DNA from: Sinisalibacter lacisalsi
Lineage (GTDB): Bacteria; Pseudomonadota; Alphaproteobacteria; Rhodobacterales; Rhodobacteraceae
Assembly: GCF_014640115.1 (NCBI RefSeq)
Contig: NZ_BMGI01000001.1
Span: 952,501-1,016,500 of the forward strand
DNA length: 64,000 nucleotides
Reading direction: 5' to 3'
The notes under the pieces are model-generated. The model searched no databases. It was not told where the DNA came from and saw only the letters and a program-made list of their open reading frames with translations. Positions 57,286-64,000 of this stretch are shown in pieces (position 1 is the first letter of the stretch; each line of letters opens with the position of its first letter). A program made the position numbers and the translations under genes.

Positions 57286-58002
57286 TCAGCTGGGCGTTCT
57301 GTTCACCTTTTCGTCGGCCGCGAGAAACGCCTTCAATCCTTCGAGCGTTTCGGAATAATGCCGCTCCAGCAGCGTCGTCGCCTGCACCGGATCGCGGTCG
57401 AGAACGGCGTTCAGGATTTGTTCGTGTTCGGTGATGGCATCGCCGCGCCGTGCCAGGTTGAAGTTGACCGACAGGTTCCGGTAGCGAACCGACTGGTCCA
57501 TCATCGTCGAGCAGAATTCCAGCAGCCAGGGCGAGCCGCATTCGCTCAAAAGGCCCATGTGGAACGCGTTGTGGCGGTCTTCCCATTCGTGGTTCAGAAC
57601 ATCCTCGCCATCGGCCTCGACAATCCGGCTGGTCCGCGCGAGCCGGTGATAGACCAGCACGAGGGATTCTTCCCAGGCCTCGCTCGCGTTGGCCATCGAT
57701 TCCGTCAACGCCAGCGTCTCCAGCCAGATCCGCGTTTTCACGAGGCTTTCGAGATCGCGCAGCGACATGTCCTTGACGAAGAAACCGCGCTGGCTGTGCC
57801 GGTCCACCCAGCCTTCGGAGACGAGCTGGTTCAGCGCCTCGCGCACCGGGTTTACACCAATCCCGTAACGCTCCGAGATGGCCTCGAGCTGCATTTTCTC
57901 GCCCGGCAGGAGCTTGGCGTCGATGATGTCTCGCCGGATCAAGTCCCGGGCCCGCTCCGAAAGAATGGGAGCGGGCGCCACAGCTTGTTTTCGGCCTGTC
58001 AT
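57286..58002 (-). CDS. GntR-family (FCD) transcriptional regulator
   Basis: The 238-residue protein has an N-terminal winged helix (LSERARDLIRRDIIDAKLLPGEKMQLEAISERYGIGVNPVREALNQLVSEGWV) and an all-helical FCD ligand-binding domain. The FCD metal-site residues are visible in WEDRHNAFHMGLL and ITEHEQILNAVLDRD. Such proteins usually bind carboxylic acids and repress the adjacent catabolic operon. It is the last gene of the minus-strand importer operon: its ATG lies 1 nt after the permease stop. The likely ligand is a metabolite of the adjacent pathway. Confidence 0.92.
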   Translation of the reverse strand: MTGRKQAVAPAPILSERARDLIRRDIIDAKLLPGEKMQLEAISERYGIGVNPVREALNQLVSEGWVDRHSQRGFFVKDMSLRDLESLVKTRIWLETLALTESMANASEAWEESLVLVYHRLARTSRIVEADGEDVLNHEWEDRHNAFHMGLLSECGSPWLLEFCSTMMDQSVRYRNLSVNFNLARRGDAITEHEQILNAVLDRDPVQATTLLERHYSETLEGLKAFLAADEKVNRTPS

Positions 58003-58003
58003 G

Positions 58004-58888
58004 TCACGCAATGCCACCGACTTTGTCCGTCTTGTTCCAGAATATGAGTTTCGACTGCAGCCAAACGACCGTCAAGTAAAGGGCCAGCCCGAGGAAACTG
58101 AGATAGATGATCAGCGAGAACACCCGCGGGGTGTTCAGTTGCGAGGCGGACACCCGGATCAACGCGCCGAAGCCCTGGCCACCACCGAGGAACTCGCCGG
58201 TGATCGCGCCCGCCATCACGCCGACACTGGCGATCTTCAGGCCGGTGAAGAAATAGGGCAGCCCGATCGGCAATTTCAGCCGGATCAGCGTTTGCATCCG
58301 GGTGGCGCCCATGGACTTGAACAGGAAGCGCTCGTTTTCCGACACGGCGTAAAGCCCGGCGGCGGTGGAGACCACCACGGGGAACGTGGCGATGAAGGCC
58401 GCCAGCGCCACCTTCGACGAAATGCCGAACCCCAGCCAGGCGATGAACAGCGGCGCGAAGGCCACCTTGGGCATGGTGTCGATCGCCACCAGGTAGGGCA
58501 TGACCGCGCGCTCGCCGAACTTGGTTTCGCCGACGAGAACACCCAGGGAGAAGCCGAGGAAAACGGCGATCGCGAAGCCGTAGAGAACCGTCAGGGTCGT
58601 CGTGATCAAGGCTTCCAGCATGTGCCCGCCCGTCAACAGGTTGTTGCCGACGAACAGGATGTCGGCCCATGTCTCGGCGGGGGACGGGAGGACGATCGGC
58701 GAGACGATGCCCAGCGCCGTGACGCCGTACCAAAGGCCGACGATGCCGACGAACAGCCCCAGCATCGCCACCCATCGCGGGATCCGGTCGATCAGCGGAT
58801 CCTGTTCGATCCAGACCGTGTCCTGATCGTCGCTCTCCATCATTTTCGATGCGGCGACCCGGGTTGTCATCTTGGATTGTGTGCTCAA
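58004..58888 (-). CDS. ABC transporter permease, SsuC/TauC type
   Basis: The 294-residue membrane protein has about six helices and the EAA loop region (VSENERFLFKSMGATRMQTLIRLKLPIGLPYFFTGLK). It starts at a TTG that overlaps the ATPase stop (TTGA) and is preceded by GGAGGGG; ATG 58870 is the alternative. It belongs to the family importing sulfonates, taurine, nitrate or thiamine precursors. With the ATPase and binding protein it forms one importer. Confidence 0.92.
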   Translation of the reverse strand: MSTQSKMTTRVAASKMMESDDQDTVWIEQDPLIDRIPRWVAMLGLFVGIVGLWYGVTALGIVSPIVLPSPAETWADILFVGNNLLTGGHMLEALITTTLTVLYGFAIAVFLGFSLGVLVGETKFGERAVMPYLVAIDTMPKVAFAPLFIAWLGFGISSKVALAAFIATFPVVVSTAAGLYAVSENERFLFKSMGATRMQTLIRLKLPIGLPYFFTGLKIASVGVMAGAITGEFLGGGQGFGALIRVSASQLNTPRVFSLIIYLSFLGLALYLTVVWLQSKLIFWNKTDKVGGIA

Positions 58889-59700
58889 ATCTGCCCCTCC
58901 TGTTCCAGCAGGCCGCGGATATGCGCGACGATGGAACCGAACTTGTTCGTGTTGATCATGTCCAGCTTTCGCGGTCGGGGCAGGTCGATATCGACCACCT
59001 CCGCCACGTGTCCGGGGTTGGATTGCATCACGTAGATCTTGTCTGACAGGATGACGGCTTCGGGGATGGAATGGGTCACGAGGAACGCGGTGGCGTGGCG
59101 CTCCATGCAGATGCGCTGCAGTTCCATGTTCATGAAATCGCGCGTCAACTCGTCCAGCGCCGAAAACGGCTCGTCCAGCAACAGGACCGACGGGTCGCTG
59201 ATCAGCATACGACAGATCGAGACCCGTTGCGCCATGCCGCCCGACAGTTCGGACGGATAGACATCCGCCGCCCGCGACAGCCCGACCAGGTCGAGCAGCG
59301 CCTGGGCCTGTGTGCGGTACTTGCGTGCCGCTGCCTTGCCCTCGCGGATCTCGATCGGAAGAATGATGTTCTCAAGCGCGGTTTTCCAGGGCAGCAGCGT
59401 CGCCTGCTGGAACATCATGCCGATATCTTCGCGCGGGCCCATCACCGGGCGCCCGTCGAGAACCACCCGGCCCGACGTTGGCGGCATCAGGCCGGCCATG
59501 ATCTTCAGCAGCGTGGACTTGCCGCAACCGGACGACCCGATCACCGACGCGAATTCGCCCTTCTCAAGGGTGAGATTGACGTTCGACAGGGCGGTGAACG
59601 CGTTGCGGTGATAGGTTTTCGTCAGCCGGGATATTTCGAAAACCGGCCGCTCCGCGGCCGGTTTTGCGTTTGCTGCATCATGCAACGATTGCTCTGTCAC
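58885..59700 (-). CDS. ABC transporter ATPase, SsuB/TauB type
   Basis: The roughly 271-residue ATPase has Walker A GSSGCGKST, Q-loop MFQQATLLPWKTALENI, signature LSGGMAQR, Walker B VLLLDEPFSALDELTR and H-loop FLVTHSIPEAVILSD. This pattern is that of sulfonate/taurine/nitrate importers. I chose the GTG at 59700, which overlaps the binding-protein stop (GTGA); ATG 59712 is the alternative. Confidence 0.93.
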   Translation of the reverse strand: MTEQSLHDAANAKPAAERPVFEISRLTKTYHRNAFTALSNVNLTLEKGEFASVIGSSGCGKSTLLKIMAGLMPPTSGRVVLDGRPVMGPREDIGMMFQQATLLPWKTALENIILPIEIREGKAAARKYRTQAQALLDLVGLSRAADVYPSELSGGMAQRVSICRMLISDPSVLLLDEPFSALDELTRDFMNMELQRICMERHATAFLVTHSIPEAVILSDKIYVMQSNPGHVAEVVDIDLPRPRKLDMINTNKFGSIVAHIRGLLEQEGQI

Positions 59701-60728
59701 TGCGCGTTCCATGTGGCAATGAACTCGTTGGTGTAGGCAGCCTGAAGGTCGGCGATCGGCTCTTCCAATGCGCCGCCGTCGACGAGGCTCTGGTGGATGG
59801 CCGCCCAGTGCTCTTCCGGCTGGAAGCCGAAGCCCTCGTCGATGAAGGCATCCGTCGGGGTCATCCTTTCGAGTGCCGCGTCGAACAGGGCCGATGCAAA
59901 GTCGCGGTCTTCGCCTTCGGTCGGGTTGCCGGCTGCCATGTGGTCGAGCGCGGTTTCCTTGTTGGCCGGGTCGGTCATGAATTCCATGCCACGCACCAGC
60001 GCGCGCCCGAACCCTTCGATCACCTCGGGGTTTTCAGCCATGTAGCTTTCCAACGCCGCGTAGCCGTTGCCGAAGAAGCCGAGGTATTCGTCCGGCGTGA
60101 TTTCGCGCAGCTCGATCCCGCGCGAGGCGAGGATCGCGGCGTCGCTGACCGCACCGGCGTAAGCCGCCACTTCTTCGCGCAGGAACGCAACTGCGGCCGT
60201 GCCGCCATCACCCACCGGCAAGAAGGTGAAATCGTCCGGACGCGTCATCCCCGATCCGTTCAGGATCGCCTCGGCGAACGACACTTCGGCGCCATCGGCG
60301 GTGCCGACACCGATCACCTGCCCGGCGAGGTCCGCCGGTTCCTGGAAATCGGATTCGGCGGGCACCAGCAGGCCGAAAACGCTCTTCGGGTAGAGGTTGT
60401 AGATGAACTGAACGTCGAGGCCGCGAGCGCGGGCGCCGAGCACCGGGCCGGGGCCGGGCGCACCGATCTCGGCCTGTCCGGCAGACATCGCCTGCAGCAC
60501 GGAGGAAGATCCGTCCACTGCCTGCACGTCGAGAATGAGACCTTCCTCCTCGAAGTATCCCTCCCCGATCGCGGCCCACATCGGCGCCCAGGTGATCGCC
60601 GAGGGGTTCGGCACCGCGACCGTGATGTTGGTCTGCGCAAGTGCGCCTCCCGCAAGGCCGGTCAAGAGCGCCCCCGTGGCCGCGCTCAGCACCGCTACGC
60701 GGTGAAATCTTGTTGTGATTGACTTCAT
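59697..60728 (-). CDS. ABC substrate-binding protein, SsuA/NMT1-THI5-like
   Basis: The 343-residue periplasmic protein has a signal peptide ending at about residue 31 (GGALAQ). It has the family core: WAPMWAAIGEGYFEEEGL, SSSVLQAMSAGQAEIGAPGPG, and DLAGQVIGVGTADGAEVSFAEAIL. The family binds sulfonates, nitrate, pyrimidine precursors and aromatic acids. The substrate is unknown. It is first in the minus-strand operon and has GGGAGG before the ATG, facing the AT-rich divergent promoter region. Confidence 0.9.
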   Translation of the reverse strand: MKSITTRFHRVAVLSAATGALLTGLAGGALAQTNITVAVPNPSAITWAPMWAAIGEGYFEEEGLILDVQAVDGSSSVLQAMSAGQAEIGAPGPGPVLGARARGLDVQFIYNLYPKSVFGLLVPAESDFQEPADLAGQVIGVGTADGAEVSFAEAILNGSGMTRPDDFTFLPVGDGGTAAVAFLREEVAAYAGAVSDAAILASRGIELREITPDEYLGFFGNGYAALESYMAENPEVIEGFGRALVRGMEFMTDPANKETALDHMAAGNPTEGEDRDFASALFDAALERMTPTDAFIDEGFGFQPEEHWAAIHQSLVDGGALEEPIADLQAAYTNEFIATWNAQ

Positions 60729-60947
60729 TTTTTGTCCTCCCTGTTGCCCGGTCCACTGAACCGGACACTTTTTCGCAACAGCGTCATCGTATATGATTCG
60801 GAGGTAAAATCACTAATTATATATGTTTTGAGCCGCTATTTTTCGGAAAAACTGTTTTAGCAATTGCTTTTATTGAATAATTTTCTGTCTCGCCAAATTT
60901 GCCCTGCAACGATATGTATATATTTGTAACGAAGCAGGGAGAACCCA
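60729..60947. promoter_or_regulatory. AT-rich divergent control region of the importer and catabolic operons
   Basis: This 219-nt gap is strikingly AT-rich against its GC-rich surroundings. It must hold the promoters of both operons. Candidate operators for the GntR regulator are ATCGTATATGAT (60786-60797, nearly palindromic) and ATATGTATATAT (60912-60923); both have a GTATAT core. Which element is used is not known. Confidence 0.55.
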
Positions 60948-61643
60948 ATGACGACAGTCGTCGAAGCGCCGACACCGGCCGAACTGGCCGTGACAGGCGC
61001 CGATGCCACCTTTCCGGTCCGCCGGATCTATTGCATCGGCAAGAACTACGTCGCCCACATCCACGAGATGAACGCGGACGAACGCGATCCCCCGGTGATT
61101 TTCATGAAGCCGAGGGATGCCATCGTTTCCGGCGGTGGGGAGATCCCTTATCCCGTCTACACGAGCAACCTGCATTACGAGGGTGAGCTTGTCGTGGCGC
61201 TGAAATCCGGCGGCTACAACATTTCCGAGGATGACGCCGAAAGCCACATCTTCGGCTATGGCGTCGGGCTCGATATGACGCGGCGGGATCACCAGCCCGG
61301 CGTTCTCGAGAAGGGCCTGCCCTGGGAAGTGACCAAGGGTTTCGACCAGTCCTGCCCCGTTGGCGAGATCACCCCTGTCGAAACGTGCGGCCATGTCACC
61401 GACGCGGTCCTGCAGCTTCGCGTGAACGACACGGTGAAACAGGATGCCAACGTCGACCTGATGATCTGGAAGACCCGCGAAATCATCGCGAAGATTTCGG
61501 AGCAGCACGAGCTGAAGGCGGGCGACATCATCATGACCGGCACGCCGGCCGGGGTTGGCGAGGTCAAGACGGGCGACGTGATCGACCTGAGCGTGGACGG
61601 CCTGTCTCCGCTGCAGGTCACGATCGGAAAGCCGGCCGCTTGA
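60948..61643 (+). CDS. fumarylacetoacetate hydrolase-family protein (acylpyruvase type)
   Basis: The 231-residue protein has the FAH core: IYCIGKNYVAHIHEM, PPVIFMKPRDAIVSGG, LHYEGELVVAL with the metal-binding Glu residues, GYGVGLDMTRRD, and GDIIMTGTPAGVGEV. The short single-domain form resembles fumarylpyruvate hydrolases and other acylpyruvases. These split C-C bonds of ring-cleavage products, or act as decarboxylases or hydratases. It opens the plus-strand operon and overlaps the next gene by TTGA. Confidence 0.92.
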   Translation: MTTVVEAPTPAELAVTGADATFPVRRIYCIGKNYVAHIHEMNADERDPPVIFMKPRDAIVSGGGEIPYPVYTSNLHYEGELVVALKSGGYNISEDDAESHIFGYGVGLDMTRRDHQPGVLEKGLPWEVTKGFDQSCPVGEITPVETCGHVTDAVLQLRVNDTVKQDANVDLMIWKTREIIAKISEQHELKAGDIIMTGTPAGVGEVKTGDVIDLSVDGLSPLQVTIGKPAA

Positions 61644-62269
61644 TCGACACGGGCGCAACCGCGGCGCTGGAGGAACTGGCGTCACACGGCACCGCCACCA
61701 TCGGCGAGGTTGCGCCCGACGCGCGCATCCTCGACCGCGGCCTCTATCCCGTGCGGGCCGGAACCGTGATGGCGGGCCACGCCGTCACCGTGCAATGCCA
61801 GCCGGGTGACAATCTCGCGCTGCACCTCGCCATCGCCGGCCTTTCTGCCGGGGATGTGCTGGTTGTCGATTACGCGGACGACCTGGGCACCGGGCCGTTC
61901 GGCGAGGTGATGGCGCTGGCCTGCCAGGTGCGCGGGGCCGCGGGGATGGTGACCAACGGCGCCGTGCGCGACACGGCGCAGATCAGGGCGCTCGGCTTCC
62001 CGGTCTTCGCCCGCGGCGTTGCGATCAGGGGAACCACCAAGACCGATCCGGGCCGGATCAATGTTCCGATCACGCTGGCGGGCACCGAAATCGCCCCAGG
62101 CGACATCGTGATCGGCGACGACGACGCGATCGTCACCTTGCCGAAGCACCGGGTCGGGCAGGTGCTGGAGGAGGCGCGCGCGCGTCACGCAAAGGAAGAC
62201 CAGATGATGACGCGTCTGCGCGCCGGGGAAACGACACTCGACATCATGAGGCTTGAACGGAGGGACTGA
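61640..62269 (+). CDS. RraA-like / HMG-CHA aldolase family protein
   Basis: The 209-residue protein starts at a TTG overlapping the previous stop. It has the family core GDVLVVDYADDLGTGPFGEVMALACQVRGAAGMVTNGAVRDTAQI followed by FPVFARG and TTKTDPG. The VRD motif carries the catalytic Arg and Asp used by class II pyruvate aldolases for 4-hydroxy-4-methyl- or 4-carboxy-4-hydroxy-2-oxo acids. Members can also be RNase E regulators, but the catabolic setting favours an aldolase or decarboxylase. The next gene begins 1 nt after its stop. Confidence 0.9.
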   Translation: MIDTGATAALEELASHGTATIGEVAPDARILDRGLYPVRAGTVMAGHAVTVQCQPGDNLALHLAIAGLSAGDVLVVDYADDLGTGPFGEVMALACQVRGAAGMVTNGAVRDTAQIRALGFPVFARGVAIRGTTKTDPGRINVPITLAGTEIAPGDIVIGDDDAIVTLPKHRVGQVLEEARARHAKEDQMMTRLRAGETTLDIMRLERRD

Positions 62270-62270
62270 C

Positions 62271-63161
62271 ATGGCACAGGGCACACGCATCGGGATCATC
62301 GGAACCGGACGCATGGGGACCGCGTTCGCGCGGCGCCTGATCGACCAGAACCATCAGGTCACGGTCTGGAACCGGTCGGCGAAAAACACGGCGCAGGCGG
62401 CCGGAGCCGGCGCGGAGGTGGCGCAAGACATTGCCGCTCTGTGCAGCCGGTCGGACGTTGTGATCTCGTCGCTCACAGATTTTTCTGCGCTCTGGGATGT
62501 CTTCTCCGGTGACGGCGGGCTCGCCGCGCAGGATCTTTCCGGCAAACTCGTGATCGAGATGAGCACCATCCTGCCCGACGAGCAGACCCGGCTTGCCAAG
62601 CTGGTCGAAGGGCAGGGCGGGGCCTACCTGGAATGCCCCGTCGGCGGCACCGTCGGACCGGCGCTCAAGGGCCAGCTTCTTGGGTTCGCGGGCGGCGACG
62701 CCGCGGCCTGGGAACAGGGTGCCCCGGTGCTGGCCGAGTTGTGCAAGCGGGTGGAGCAGGTCGGGCCGGTCGGCGCCGGCGCCGCGATGAAACTGGCGGT
62801 GAACCTCCCGCTCGCGATGTATTGGAACACGCTGGGCGAGGCGCTGCAGATGCTCGAGGGCTACGATCTGCCGGCCGAGACGATTGTGAGCCTCATGGCC
62901 GACAGTTCGGCAGGGCCGAACGTGCTGAAGAACCGTCTGCAAGTGGTCGTCGACACGCTGGACGGCACCGACCAGCCCGGCACCTTCGATATCGACGGGC
63001 TGCGCAAGGATCTTGCGCTCGCGGTCAAATGGGCATCACGCAATGGCAAGGAACTGCCCTTGGCGCTTCGGGCGCTGGAAACCTACAACGCGGCGCGGGA
63101 GGCCGGGCTTGGCGGGTTCGACGGCGCCAGCCTTGCGCGGTTCGTTCGCGACGGTTCCTGA
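62271..63161 (+). CDS. beta-hydroxyacid dehydrogenase (3-hydroxyisobutyrate dehydrogenase family)
   Basis: The 296-residue protein has the NAD(P) loop IGIIGTGRMGTAFARRL, the substrate motif LECPVGGTVGPALKGQL (a variant of DxPVSGG), and the catalytic Lys in GAGAAMKLAVN. The family covers 3-hydroxyisobutyrate, tartronate semialdehyde, sulfolactaldehyde and similar substrates. Which applies is unclear. GGAGGGA precedes the ATG, and the gene begins 1 nt after the aldolase stop. Confidence 0.92.
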   Translation: MAQGTRIGIIGTGRMGTAFARRLIDQNHQVTVWNRSAKNTAQAAGAGAEVAQDIAALCSRSDVVISSLTDFSALWDVFSGDGGLAAQDLSGKLVIEMSTILPDEQTRLAKLVEGQGGAYLECPVGGTVGPALKGQLLGFAGGDAAAWEQGAPVLAELCKRVEQVGPVGAGAAMKLAVNLPLAMYWNTLGEALQMLEGYDLPAETIVSLMADSSAGPNVLKNRLQVVVDTLDGTDQPGTFDIDGLRKDLALAVKWASRNGKELPLALRALETYNAAREAGLGGFDGASLARFVRDGS

Positions 63162-63202
63162 CCCGGCAGCGGGGCACATGCCGTCTTTGGAAAGGGGCCG
63201 AT

Positions 63203-64000
63203 GTGCCTGAAACGCTTGACATGCAAACCCTCGTCGTCATGGCCGCCGCGCTGGTTCTGGCGGGCGCCCTGATCGGTGTTCTCGCCGGCCTTTTCGGCGT
63301 TGGCGGCGGGGCCATCAGCGTGCCGGTTTTCTACGAGGTGTTCCGCCTGACCAGCGTGCCCGAAGGCGTGGCCATGCCGCTGGCGGTCGGCACGTCGCTG
63401 GCGATCATAATCCCCACCTCCATCGTGTCGGCAAGGGCGCATGCACGTCGGGGCACGGTGGATTTCGCCTTGCTCAGGTCGTGGATCTTCCCGGTTCTGG
63501 TGGGGGTTGTCGCCGGGAGCGTGATCGCCCGCTTCGCGCCTTCAGAGCTATTCCAGATCGTCTTCGTCGCCGTTGCCAGCATCAACGCGGTCAAGATGCT
63601 GGTGGGCGGGAACTGGCGGCTGCGCGACAGCCTGCCGGGCCGTGCCGCCACTGCCCTGTCCGGGGCCGTGATCGGCCTTCTGTCGGCGTTGATGGGCATC
63701 GGCGGCGGCGCGATCTCCAACCTGTTTCTGACGCTGCACGGCCGCTCGATGCGCGAGGCGGTGTCGACATCGGCGGGCGTGGGTGTGCTTATCGCCATCC
63801 CCGGCGCGATCGGCTACATGGCGGCGGGGTGGGGCAAGCCCGGCCTGCCGTTCGATGCCATCGGCTACGTGTCGGTGCTTACGCTGCTGGTCACGCTGCC
63901 GACGACCCTGCTCACCACCCGTTTTGGCGCGGGGCTGGCGCATGCCATCCCGAAGGAACTGCTGACGCGGCTGTTCGGCCTGTTCCTGCTTCTCGTCAGC
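63203..64000 (+). CDS. TauE/SafE-family membrane exporter, 3' partial
   Basis: The visible 266 residues run off the window with no stop. They start at GTG (VPETLDMQTLVVMAAALVL), preceded by GGAAAGGGG; ATG 63221 is the alternative. Two glycine-rich repeats, LAGLFGVGGGAISVP and ALMGIGGGAISNLF, are the family hallmark, with about seven membrane helices. The family exports sulfite, sulfoacetate or other organic anions. Its place at the end of the operon suggests export of sulfite or a by-product, or anion uptake. Confidence 0.92.
   Translation, partial: MPETLDMQTLVVMAAALVLAGALIGVLAGLFGVGGGAISVPVFYEVFRLTSVPEGVAMPLAVGTSLAIIIPTSIVSARAHARRGTVDFALLRSWIFPVLVGVVAGSVIARFAPSELFQIVFVAVASINAVKMLVGGNWRLRDSLPGRAATALSGAVIGLLSALMGIGGGAISNLFLTLHGRSMREAVSTSAGVGVLIAIPGAIGYMAAGWGKPGLPFDAIGYVSVLTLLVTLPTTLLTTRFGAGLAHAIPKELLTRLFGLFLLLVS

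Overview
The window looks like a stretch of chromosome from a high-GC marine-type alphaproteobacterium of the Rhodobacteraceae (Roseobacter group). The basis is family-level recognition: an atpHAGDC operon without the F0 genes, the hisD-DUF2948-murA block, a family II pyrophosphatase, a PrpE-type ligase, a Hint-domain protein, a probable taurine aminotransferase, and pervasive GC-rich codon use with long shadow ORFs. No insertion sequence, prophage or CRISPR array was seen. Most of the window is ordinary core genome.

Layout. 1-3.5 kb: the end of a D-2-hydroxyacid dehydrogenase, a membrane-spanning regulator that joins a PhnD-like periplasmic domain to a LuxR helix-turn-helix, a secreted DsrE-like protein, and a lipoprotein with an HExxH motif. 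3.5-9.1 kb: prs, an HCCA isomerase/hydrolase pair, and minus-strand genes for threonine aldolase, a YcgN-like cysteine-cluster protein, ribF and a MaoC hydratase. 9.2-15.9 kb: a HAD hydrolase, two tandem rhodaneses with matching upstream palindromes, ppaC, glyA, nadK and an NtrC-like regulator that has lost GAFTGA. 16-24 kb: prpE with a TTTGCAAA-type motif cluster upstream, a secreted protein, the nucleoside salvage operon cdd-deoB-add-upp, and a SPOR protein. 24-32 kb: Hint protein, sulfotransferase, acyl-CoA ligase, an Lhr-like helicase, tRNA-Leu(UAA) and a methyltransferase. 32.5-37.5 kb: the F1 ATP synthase operon. 37.5-53.3 kb: aminotransferase, PhoX-like Tat protein, PAP2 protein, glutamate dehydrogenase, CorC-like protein, ilvD, an ABC exporter, and an acyl-CoA ligase followed by a cysteine-less DsrC/TusE-like protein. 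53.4-56.8 kb: hisD, DUF2948, murA, a 49-residue basic protein and tRNA-Thr(GGU).

After tRNA-Thr (56.8-64 kb) the character changes. A gene-poor stretch is followed by a GntR regulator and an SsuABC/TauABC-type ABC importer on the minus strand. Across an AT-rich divergent promoter lies a tightly coupled operon on the plus strand: FAH-family hydrolase, RraA-type aldolase, beta-hydroxyacid dehydrogenase and a TauE/SafE exporter that runs off the window. This is a self-contained uptake, catabolism and export module whose substrate I cannot name, and it is the best candidate for an undescribed system.

A second, scattered theme is sulfur handling: a DsrE-like protein beside an unusual membrane regulator, paired rhodaneses with a shared operator-like site, a DsrC-like protein without cysteines, a probable taurine aminotransferase, a possible DmdB-type ligase and TauE. 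Several familiar folds here lack a signature residue (bEBP without GAFTGA, Hint without Cys, histidine phosphatase without its second His, DsrC without Cys), which suggests repurposing. All calls come from reading the sequence; no database search was run.
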